A stretch of 52,750 nt of DNA from JAYRGC01 sp041908065 (GTDB taxonomy: Bacteria; Pseudomonadota; Alphaproteobacteria; UBA9219): assembly GCA_041908065.1 (NCBI GenBank), contig JAYRGC010000066.1, positions 1 through 52,750 of the forward strand, read 5' to 3'. Shown piece after piece: positions 1-6,984 of the stretch (position 1 is its first letter; each line of letters begins with the position of its first letter). Below the pieces are notes generated by a model. It was not told where the DNA came from, made no database searches, and was given only the letters and a program-made list of their open reading frames with translations. A program made the position numbers and the translations under genes.

Positions 1-3
1 CTA

Positions 4-456
4 TCAGGCCGCCTTCTTCGATCCCTTGCGCGAAGTGCCGAGGCCGATCTGCTTGGCCAGCTTGCTGCGCTGTTTGGTGTAGTTGGGCGCGACCATCGGA
101 TAATCCGAGCGCAGGCCCCAACGTTCGCGGTACTCGTCGGGAGACATGTTGTACGAAGACTTCAAGTGACGCTTCAGCATCTTGAGCTTGCGTCCGTCTT
201 CCAAGCACACAATGTACTCGGGAGTAACCGACTTATCCACAGGAACCGCCGGATCCGGACGCTGCCCCTTGCCGCAACGCCCCGAACAAATGCCGGAAAC
301 GGACTGATATACTGTCTCTATCAATTCGGGAAGCTGAGCGGCTTCCACCTTGTTGTTGGAAACGTAAGCCGATACCATCTGGGCGGTCAGGTCGGCGGCC
401 AATCCGTCGATCATGTTTTCCATTTCTACTTCGTCATTTTCGATTTTCTTGGACAT
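4..456 (-). CDS. mucR: MucR/Ros family transcriptional regulator
   Basis: A 150-residue protein of the Ros/MucR family, alphaproteobacterial regulators that bind AT-rich promoter DNA and control exopolysaccharide, motility and cell-cycle genes. The C-terminal half shows the family signature: CLEDGRKLKMLKRHL, then MSPDEYRERWGL, then YPMVAPNYTKQRSKLAKQIGLG. The position of the second zinc-finger cysteine (CxxC in Ros) holds Asp (CLED), so the classical finger is incomplete, as in several known MucR proteins. I chose the ATG at 456 because a GAGGGAG ribosome binding site lies 10 bases upstream; a frame extension to 495 has no such site. It is divergent from fliI, so the shared intergenic region may hold its own operator. 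Family call is firm, targets unknown. Confidence 0.93.
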   Translation of the reverse strand: MSKKIENDEVEMENMIDGLAADLTAQMVSAYVSNNKVEAAQLPELIETVYQSVSGICSGRCGKGQRPDPAVPVDKSVTPEYIVCLEDGRKLKMLKRHLKSSYNMSPDEYRERWGLRSDYPMVAPNYTKQRSKLAKQIGLGTSRKGSKKAA

Positions 457-620
457 TGTATAAAAACTCCCTCGGTTTTGTTCGGCGCGCTTCACGCCAC
501 TCGACGCAGTTCACTTGGAACTGGACGGCAGTTTATGGCTTTTTACTGCCTTATATGTCAAGAGGGCATAAATTACTAAAATACTGTCCTGCTTATTTCT
601 TTATAAAATAATACGCAGAC

Positions 621-645
621 CAAAGCGATTTGGACAAAGCGATTT
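621..645. repeat. 11-bp direct repeat between mucR and fliI
   Basis: CAAAGCGATTT occurs twice in direct orientation, at 621-631 and 635-645, in the AT-rich divergent region between mucR and fliI. The start-to-start distance is 14 bp. It could be an operator or chance; nothing else in the gap is recognisable. Confidence 0.3.
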
Positions 646-691
646 TGTTTGATATACAACTGATTTCTCCCCCCATCCGGAGATGTTTCCC

Positions 692-2023
692 ATGACCGAA
701 GAAACCAGCCATATAGTCGTCGGAGAAATAGACGACCTGCCGTCCGTAAGAATTTTCGGGCGGGTGACGGGGGTGCAGGGCTTGCTGGTGGAAATATCCG
801 GCGTCGAGAGGCACTTGACGGTAGGCGGACGGTGCGAAGTTCAGGCTCGCGGCGGGCGCGGCGTAAAATGCGAAGTGGTGGGATTCCGCGACGGCAAGGC
901 CCTGGCATTGCCTTTCGGATCCTTGGAAGGCGTGGGGTTGGGATGTCAGGCGGAGGTGCTGGCCTCTCGCCCGACCATATCCCCGTCTCCGGCGTGGCTG
1001 GGGCGGATCGTCAACGCGCTGGGAGAACCGGTGGACGGCGGCCCCCCGTTGCCGCGCGGCGACGTTCCCCATCCCGTCCGCAACGCCCCTCCGCCCGCCA
1101 ATTTGCGCCAACGCGTCAGCGGAAAACTGGATTTGGGCGTGCGGGCTATCAACACGTTTCTCACCTGTTGCCGCGGCCAACGCATGGGGATATTCGCCGG
1201 ATCGGGCGTAGGAAAATCCATTCTGATGTCGATGGTGGCGCGTTACACGGCGGCGGACGTGTCCGTCATCGGGCTGGTGGGCGAGCGTGGCCGCGAGGTG
1301 CAGGAATTCATCCACGACGATCTGGGGCCGGAGGGCTTGGCGCGCAGCGTGGTGATCGTGGCCACATCGGACGAAGCCCCTCTGATGCGCCGCCAAGCGG
1401 CCTATATGACGCTGGCTGTGGCCGAGTATTTTCGGGATCTTGGCAAAGACGTGTTGTGCCTGATGGACAGCCTGACCCGCTTCGCCATGGCGCAGCGCGA
1501 GATAGGGTTGGCGGCGGGCGAGCCTCCCACCACCAAAGGCTATCCCCCCACCACCTTCGCCGAACTGCCGCGTCTGCTGGAACGCGCCGGACCGGGCGAA
1601 AGCGGCAAAGGCAGCATAACCGGATTGTTCACCGTGCTGGTGGACGGCGACGACCACAACGAACCTATTGCCGACGCGGCTCGCGGCATACTGGACGGCC
1701 ACATCGTGCTGGATCGCGCCATCGCCGAACGCGGACGGTTTCCGGCCATCAACATCCTTCGCAGCGTGTCGCGCACCATGCCGGCCTGCAACACGGATCA
1801 GGAAAACGAAGTCGTCAACCGCGCCAGACGCTATCTGGCGGCTTACGAAAACATGGCCGAGATGATAAGGCTGGGAGCCTATCGCAAGGGGGCCAACCGC
1901 GAGGTCGACGAGGCGATGGGATACTACGCTACCCTAGAGGATTTCATCCGCCAAGGCCGCGAAGAACGCGCCGCCTTGGGCGACGGCTACGAAAGGCTGG
2001 CGCAAATACTGGGCGGAAAATAA
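692..2023 (+). CDS. fliI: Flagellar protein export ATPase FliI
   Basis: FliI is the cytoplasmic hexameric ATPase that unfolds and delivers flagellar substrates to the type III export gate. The 443-residue product has the F1-beta-like layout: an N-terminal beta-barrel, a Walker A motif GSGVGKS near residue 170, a Walker B strand VLCLMDSLTR near residue 253, and the family stretch PPTTKGYPPTTFAELPRLLE. ATG 692 is preferred over ATG 683 because GGAG at 679-682 is 9 bases from the former and touches the latter. No other flagellar gene is in the window, so this one stands apart from its usual fliH/fliJ partners. The closely related type III secretion ATPases are a weaker alternative. Confidence 0.93.
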   Translation: MTEETSHIVVGEIDDLPSVRIFGRVTGVQGLLVEISGVERHLTVGGRCEVQARGGRGVKCEVVGFRDGKALALPFGSLEGVGLGCQAEVLASRPTISPSPAWLGRIVNALGEPVDGGPPLPRGDVPHPVRNAPPPANLRQRVSGKLDLGVRAINTFLTCCRGQRMGIFAGSGVGKSILMSMVARYTAADVSVIGLVGERGREVQEFIHDDLGPEGLARSVVIVATSDEAPLMRRQAAYMTLAVAEYFRDLGKDVLCLMDSLTRFAMAQREIGLAAGEPPTTKGYPPTTFAELPRLLERAGPGESGKGSITGLFTVLVDGDDHNEPIADAARGILDGHIVLDRAIAERGRFPAINILRSVSRTMPACNTDQENEVVNRARRYLAAYENMAEMIRLGAYRKGANREVDEAMGYYATLEDFIRQGREERAALGDGYERLAQILGGK

Positions 2024-2118
2024 CGCGCCCGTGTCCGCGGGAAAACGGCTTGTTCTTTGGAAAAATCCGTTACAAAGTGGATGGCGTGTCTCAGGATTAT
2101 TTAAGGAAATCGTCAGCC

Positions 2119-3441
2119 ATGCCCGCCTTGAAATCGTCGAAGTCCTCCCCGTTGCTCGGTTCGGCCATACCGCCCGGGGACAAAAGCATCTCGCACCGCG
2201 CCGTCATGCTGGGCGGCGTCGCCGAAGGAACCACGATCATAAGCGGATTGCTGGAAGGCGAAGACGTCCTTAGAACCATAGCCGCGCTGTCGGCCTTGGG
2301 GGCGAAGGCGGAGCGGAGCAGCGACCTGTGGCGCATAACGGGATGCGGCGGCGAGGGGCTGCGCGAAGCGGCGCAAGTGCTGGACATGGGCAACAGCGGC
2401 ACGTCGGCGCGGCTGTTGACCGGATTGCTGGGAACCTCGCCGTTCACCACCTTTTTCACCGGCGACGCTTCGCTGTGCAAACGCCCGATGAAGCGCGTGA
2501 TGGAGCCGTTGTCCCAGATGGGGGCTACGTTCCTCAGCCGCTCCGGCGGCAGGCTGCCTCTGGCCGTCACCGGCGCGGCGCATCCCCAAGCCATAACCTA
2601 CGCCCTTCCCGTGGCCTCGGCTCAGGTGAAATCAGCCGTGCTGCTGGCGGGTTTGCGCGCCGAAGGCGAAACCACCGTCATCGAAAAAGTTCCGACCCGC
2701 GACCATTCTGAGAGGATGCTGCGCTACTTCGGAGCCGACATAAAGGTGAAGAAAACCTTCGAAAATGCCGAAGCCATAACGGTAAAAGGCGGCTCCAAAC
2801 TTTCGGGGCGCGAAATCGAAGTCCCCGCCGACATAAGCTCGGCGGCGTTTCTTATCGTCGCCGCGACGCTCTATCCCGAATCCGAGATAAAGCTGATCAA
2901 CGTCGGCATCAATCCCCGCCGCGACGGCATCATCGAGACGTTGCAGGAAATGGGGGCGAGCATCCGCCTCGACAACCGCCGCGAAGTCAGCGGGGAACCG
3001 GTGGCGGATCTGGTCGTGAAACGCTCCGCCTTAAAAGGCGTAGTGGTTCCCGCCCACCGCGCCCCGCGCATGATCGACGAATATCCGGTTTTGGCCATGG
3101 CCGCCGCCTGCGCCGATGGGGAAACCCGCATGTGCGGCTTGGGCGAGCTGCGCGTCAAGGAAAGCGACCGCCTGTCGCTGGTGGCCGAGGGGCTTCACGC
3201 TTGCGGAGCCGAGGTCAGGATAGAAGGCGACGACCTGATCGTGCGCGGCAAAGGCAAGCCGCCGCAAGGGGGGGGCAAAATCGCCACGGCCATGGATCAC
3301 CGCATCGCCATGAGCTTTCTGGTGCTGGGCGGAGCCTCCGCCGCGCCGATAGCAATCGACGACGGCGACATGATCTCCACCAGCTTCCCAAGGTTCGTAG
3401 ATCTGATGAACGAAATGGGCGCAAAAATCTCGGCGGCATGA
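2119..3441 (+). CDS. aroA: 3-phosphoshikimate 1-carboxyvinyltransferase (EPSP synthase)
   Basis: Sixth step of the shikimate pathway: transfer of enolpyruvyl from PEP to shikimate-3-phosphate. The 440-residue protein shows PGDKSISHRA near the N-terminus, MGNSGTSARLLTG (Gly at position 94), the GDASLCKRPMKRVMEPL stretch, and near the end KESDRLS and DHRIAMSF. The motif set resembles class II (CP4/Bacillus type) enzymes, but the glyphosate-tolerance Ala of CP4 is Gly here, so I infer ordinary glyphosate sensitivity. The reading frame stays open far upstream through fliI, but the start is set by homology at the MPALKSSK residues and AAGGA at 2103-2107. The usual alphaproteobacterial followers cmk and rpsA are absent. 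Confidence 0.95.
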   Translation: MPALKSSKSSPLLGSAIPPGDKSISHRAVMLGGVAEGTTIISGLLEGEDVLRTIAALSALGAKAERSSDLWRITGCGGEGLREAAQVLDMGNSGTSARLLTGLLGTSPFTTFFTGDASLCKRPMKRVMEPLSQMGATFLSRSGGRLPLAVTGAAHPQAITYALPVASAQVKSAVLLAGLRAEGETTVIEKVPTRDHSERMLRYFGADIKVKKTFENAEAITVKGGSKLSGREIEVPADISSAAFLIVAATLYPESEIKLINVGINPRRDGIIETLQEMGASIRLDNRREVSGEPVADLVVKRSALKGVVVPAHRAPRMIDEYPVLAMAAACADGETRMCGLGELRVKESDRLSLVAEGLHACGAEVRIEGDDLIVRGKGKPPQGGGKIATAMDHRIAMSFLVLGGASAAPIAIDDGDMISTSFPRFVDLMNEMGAKISAA

Positions 3442-3469
3442 CGCCGCGCCGAATTGTCGTAAAAGCTTG

Positions 3470-3835
3470 TTATCCCGCCATCGCTTTACGGCGATTTACC
3501 GAATTTACTATGAATTCCGCGAAGTCTTCCGCGTCGATCTCTCCCAACTTGTGGGTTTCGGCCACGGTGTTCCACGTTTTGGTGCTTTCCGAATAGGTTT
3601 CTATTTCCGATTTATCGCCGAAATGGGTGAACGACCAAGGAAGCGTTTGCGCTATCGCCTCGCTATCACCGCTATCGGCCATTTGGTCTTCGATCGCGCA
3701 GGGATTGCAAATTTGCTCGATAATATCGGCGATCTCTATCGCCAGCCTGCCGTTGCCGATCTTGCCACCATCGTTAGCCATGACTATCGCCACGCCGAGC
3801 GCGACGGAAAGAGATTTCAAATCGATGTTAACCAT
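3470..3835 (-). CDS. Hypothetical protein
   Basis: A 121-residue acidic protein I do not recognise. The start has a strong ribosome binding site, GGGGGA five bases before the ATG. The N-terminus (LKSSVALGVAIVMANDGG-like hydrophobic run, residues 6-22) is weakly hydrophobic but not a convincing signal peptide. It lies downstream of the 60-residue gene at 3867-4049 on the same strand, so the two probably form one transcript, and it converges with aroA. An overlapping plus-strand frame (3467-3919) lacks a good start context and is less likely. Confidence 0.55.
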   Translation of the reverse strand: MVNIDLKSLSVALGVAIVMANDGGKIGNGRLAIEIADIIEQICNPCAIEDQMADSGDSEAIAQTLPWSFTHFGDKSEIETYSESTKTWNTVAETHKLGEIDAEDFAEFIVNSVNRRKAMAG

Positions 3836-3866
3836 AATAATCCCCCGCTCCGTTTAAATTGCCGAT

Positions 3867-4049
3867 TTATTCCGCGCCGACGAAAATGGTTCTCGCCCGA
3901 TTGGGGACGTCGCGCATGACTGTGTCCCAACGTTCTTCCAGCGAGGAATGGATGGAGGGAACTATCCCGTTTACGCGCTCAATCTCCTCTATGACGCAGC
4001 GCAGCCAGTGTTCGCTATGGCGCAATAGGTAATCGTTAAAGCTCGACAT
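3867..4049 (-). CDS. Small hypothetical protein
   Basis: A 60-residue protein beginning MSSFNDYLLRHSEHWLRCVI. AAGGGAG lies 6 bases before the ATG, a strong translation signal for so short a frame. It is rich in charged residues with Trp and His, has no membrane segment, and matches no family I know. It is the first gene of a two-gene minus-strand unit whose upstream region carries the palindromes at 4128-4170, so it may be controlled with the divergent XRE regulator. Confidence 0.5.
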   Translation of the reverse strand: MSSFNDYLLRHSEHWLRCVIEEIERVNGIVPSIHSSLEERWDTVMRDVPNRARTIFVGAE

Positions 4050-4127
4050 CTTATTCTCCCTTGAAAATGATCACCCCAAATTCCGATGAAGGCATCGTAT
4101 ACAGCGAATGGTGGGAAAGCAACAAAT

Positions 4128-4170
4128 AAATCTCTTTAAGAGATAAAAAAAGTCTCTTAAAAAGAGATTT
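4128..4170. promoter_or_regulatory. Tandem palindromes, candidate operators
   Basis: Two palindromes with identical arms TCTCTT/AAGAGA sit at 4131-4143 (1-base centre) and 4153-4167 (3-base centre). Their starts are 22 bp apart, about two helical turns. An outer 10-bp inverted repeat AAATCTCTTT (4128-4137) / AAAGAGATTT (4161-4170) encloses both. They lie in the AT-rich divergent region between the small gene at 4049 and the XRE regulator at 4302, a typical place for autoregulatory operators. A transcription stop for one strand is an alternative reading. Confidence 0.5.
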
Positions 4171-4301
4171 TCCCCTTGAAAAAAGGACAATTGCTATATA
4201 TATGTAACTTATTACCATTTATTGGTAGTTGTTTGGCCGTTTCTTATTAACCAAAAAGATGCTACAAGATAGCTATAAAGTCATTTTGTGTGAGGTGTGA
4301 T

Positions 4302-4949
4302 ATGATCTCGGGACGCCAAATACGCGCAGCCAGAGGACTTCTGGACTGGGATGCAACCGTCCTTGCCGAAAAGGCAGACGTGACAAGGGAAACCGTAGGA
4401 CGCATAGAATCTGGAGCGGTACAGCCGCAAGAGAAGACCATCTCCAGAATATTGCGGGCATTTGATCTTCATGGTGTGGAATTTACTGAAAATGAAGGTG
4501 TACGAATACGCAAAAATCAAATAAGGATTTTCAGCGGCATAATTGAATATAAACTCTTTCTAGATCATGTATATGACACATTAAAAGAAAATGGTGGATT
4601 GATACGTCAATTTAATCTCAGCGATGGAGGAAATCTTCATTATGCCGACGAGTACGCTAAGGTTCACCTTGAAAGAATGGGGAAAATACCGCAATTGGAC
4701 GCTAAAGTTCTCACTATAGAAGGGGATTTTAATTTTAAAGCAAAATATTGCACATATAGATGGCTAAAAAAAGATAACAAAATACTTATGCCATACTATG
4801 TATACGGGGATTGTGTATCAATGTCGTTTTACAAAAGCAGCACCAACATAGAGATATTTTCTATACAATCCAAACTATTGTCAGAAAGATATATCGAGCA
4901 ATTTGACCTATTCTGGGATACAGCCATCATTCCACCAACCGAAAGATAG
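4302..4949 (+). CDS. XRE-family transcriptional regulator with C-terminal sensing-like domain
   Basis: The first 70 residues are a helix-turn-helix of the Cro/C1 (XRE) type: MISGRQIRAARGLLDW, then VLAEKADVTRETVGRIESG, then ISRILRAFDLHGVEF, a layout common in alphaproteobacterial regulators. Residues 80-215 form a separate alpha/beta domain I cannot name; it includes FLDHVYDTLKENGG and ends FDLFWDTA, and resembles ligand or effector domains rather than an enzyme with clear catalytic residues. GAGG six bases before ATG 4302 fixes the start; an in-frame GTG at 4290 is less likely. GC content drops within this gene compared with its neighbours, suggesting transfer. The next gene starts four bases after its stop, so the two are probably co-expressed. 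Confidence 0.8.
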   Translation: MISGRQIRAARGLLDWDATVLAEKADVTRETVGRIESGAVQPQEKTISRILRAFDLHGVEFTENEGVRIRKNQIRIFSGIIEYKLFLDHVYDTLKENGGLIRQFNLSDGGNLHYADEYAKVHLERMGKIPQLDAKVLTIEGDFNFKAKYCTYRWLKKDNKILMPYYVYGDCVSMSFYKSSTNIEIFSIQSKLLSERYIEQFDLFWDTAIIPPTER

Positions 4950-4953
4950 CACT

Positions 4954-6144
4954 ATGGATTATTATTCTACAAATATAGAGACTATAAGTGATATTAGGGT
5001 AGGGGTGGAGTACCAAGGACGCGCAGCGATTGCTCCTGAAACAGAAGACTGGCGTCATTTGCGCGAAATCATAAACGGCGTCGCGGGTGTTCACGATAAT
5101 CAGACGGACGAAAACAATATTCAACGAATTGCCAAAGCGATAGAGGCTGGAAGCATCAACGCTTGCTATTTAAAAGTGGATTTCGGCAACGGCAAATTCC
5201 ATTTTGCCGGAGGTGCTATAGAATTTCCAACGGTCTTCACTAAACGTCATGGCGATGGATTCGCTCACTATCCCGCCATTTATTGCGAGGATACGTACGT
5301 CTCAAACGTTTATTCTACAAGATTTCGCGCCATAACTAACACGGGGTTGGGCGGGTATTTCATACAACAGCGGATAAAACATGCGTTTGTTGCAGAAACT
5401 TCAGTATTGACCCCGCGCTCCTTTCCGGCAGCCAGAATATCTGAAACCGCCTTAGACAACATCAGGATGGCCAACATTCTGAAAAAAATTGGCGGCGTTG
5501 TGTGGACGGAAAACGAAAGTGCCGTATTGGAAATAAACGAGAATATGTTTGCTCAACAAACGGGATGGGACGATGTTCCGGTTAAAACGGAAGATTTCTT
5601 TTTCCGCCCACATTCCGAAGCGCCTGTGTTCCAGCCACACATCTTCATGACAAGCTGGAAAAACCTTCGTACCGGACAACAGATCGTTGCTACCTTTACC
5701 GAAGCAATATCCACTTTCTCCGGCAAACCAATCGTGAGGGTTCAACTTACCAGCAGAGGCGGCTGCCCTTCGGAGATGCTCGCGCGGAACATTTTGGGAG
5801 CATTACTGTCCGCTGGTCGAGATGAAATTCTTAACAGATTTTGGTTTTACGATCCCATAAATTTACGACACGCTATGTCGTCGATAAAAATACATGTCGT
5901 TAACGAGCCGATTTTAGCGTCCGCGTTGAAAAGCATGGGTGCGCGCAATCGTATGCTGGGGGCGCATAAACTTGCGCCTGTGACCGTAAACTTTGATAAT
6001 TTGCCGGAGGGATTATCAAATTTGGCGCATCGACCATCCGCGCCGTTCGAACATATCGAACAGGAAAAAGATGGAAATGGATACATGCCTTGGCTCAATC
6101 CTGCTTTGCATTGCCGTCCGAATGTTTCCGCATTTTATGCATAA
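4954..6144 (+). CDS. Hypothetical protein in operon with XRE regulator
   Basis: A 396-residue protein I do not recognise. It is soluble-looking, with no signal peptide or membrane segment. Notable stretches are CYLKVDFGNGKFHFAGGAIE near residue 70, TGLGGYFIQQRIKHAF near residue 130, and SRGGCPSEMLARNILGALL near residue 270. The start ATG is four bases after the stop of the XRE regulator, so translation is likely coupled. A frame extension to 4903 would overlap the regulator and is not favoured. The regulator with its own ligand domain plus this product suggests a self-contained accessory module; its function is unknown. Confidence 0.7.
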   Translation: MDYYSTNIETISDIRVGVEYQGRAAIAPETEDWRHLREIINGVAGVHDNQTDENNIQRIAKAIEAGSINACYLKVDFGNGKFHFAGGAIEFPTVFTKRHGDGFAHYPAIYCEDTYVSNVYSTRFRAITNTGLGGYFIQQRIKHAFVAETSVLTPRSFPAARISETALDNIRMANILKKIGGVVWTENESAVLEINENMFAQQTGWDDVPVKTEDFFFRPHSEAPVFQPHIFMTSWKNLRTGQQIVATFTEAISTFSGKPIVRVQLTSRGGCPSEMLARNILGALLSAGRDEILNRFWFYDPINLRHAMSSIKIHVVNEPILASALKSMGARNRMLGAHKLAPVTVNFDNLPEGLSNLAHRPSAPFEHIEQEKDGNGYMPWLNPALHCRPNVSAFYA

Positions 6145-6245
6145 TTCCGCCGTGTCCCGATCCATCCCCATTGGCGTGGGCGGGAGTTTGGGGATATAGT
6201 TTCTCATCCGCTTTTTCGGATTCATAAGTAAAACAGGGGAAGCAA

Positions 6246-6944
6246 ATGCCCGACATAGCAATAAAATCGCTCGCCGGAGACGAGTTCGGCGCGTACTCGG
6301 CCATCCCCAAGGGCGGAATAGGCCCGGGCGTGGTGGTGATACAGGAAATTTTCGGCGTCAACGCCGGAATGCGCCGGATATGCGACAACTTGGCGGAAAA
6401 GGGCTATATCGCCGTGTGTCCGGACATTTTCTGGCGGCAGGAACGCGGCGTGCAACTGACCGACAAAACCGACGCAGAATGGCAACGCGCCTTCGCGTTG
6501 TACAACGGCTTCGACGTGGAGGCAGGGGTTCGGGATCTCCTGTCCACCCTCGCCTGCGTCCGGCGGATGAAGGGATGCAGCGGCAAGGTCGGGGCGGTGG
6601 GCTATTGCTTGGGCGGCAAGCTGGCCTATCTCATGGCCTCGCGCAGCGACGTCGATTGCGCCGTCGGATATTACGGCGTCGGCTTGGACGAGCTTTTGGA
6701 CGAAGTGCATGACATCCGCATGCCGCTTTTGCTGCACATGGCGGAAAACGACGAATATGTAAGCGAAGAAAAACGCCGTAAAACGCTGGCATCGTTCTCC
6801 CGCAACCCTATCATAAACTGCCAGATATATCCGAACGTCAACCATGCCTTCGCCAGACCGGACGGCAAGAACTTCGACGCTACCGCCGCCGCTTTGGCCA
6901 ACGGCAGAACCGAAGAGTTTTTAGCCAAGAATTTGCAAGGCTGA
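6246..6944 (+). CDS. Dienelactone hydrolase family protein
   Basis: A 232-residue alpha/beta hydrolase of the dienelactone hydrolase family (carboxymethylenebutenolidase). The catalytic triad is visible: Cys121 in GYCLGG, Asp169 in AENDEYV and His200 in NHAFARP, spaced almost exactly as in the classical enzyme (Cys123, Asp171, His202). Family members open dienelactones in chlorocatechol degradation, but most genomic copies act on unknown esters or lactones. There are no aromatic-degradation genes nearby, so the substrate cannot be inferred. It converges with priA and seems to be a single-gene unit. Confidence 0.9.
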   Translation: MPDIAIKSLAGDEFGAYSAIPKGGIGPGVVVIQEIFGVNAGMRRICDNLAEKGYIAVCPDIFWRQERGVQLTDKTDAEWQRAFALYNGFDVEAGVRDLLSTLACVRRMKGCSGKVGAVGYCLGGKLAYLMASRSDVDCAVGYYGVGLDELLDEVHDIRMPLLLHMAENDEYVSEEKRRKTLASFSRNPIINCQIYPNVNHAFARPDGKNFDATAAALANGRTEEFLAKNLQG

Positions 6945-6984
6945 CCAAGCGCACTGTCATCTACCCTGTTACAGCCAAAGGCCG

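Noticed and set aside
593..1702. 369-residue frame antisense to fliI
   Set aside because: No family resemblance, and its complement encodes conserved FliI motifs.
832..2118. Long frame joining upstream sequence to aroA
   Set aside because: The upstream part overlaps fliI in another frame and has low-complexity Arg-rich translation; only the part from 2119 is EPSP synthase.
3467..3919. 150-residue plus-strand frame opposite the 121-residue gene
   Set aside because: It has no ribosome site, while the minus-strand genes have strong ones and form a tandem unit.
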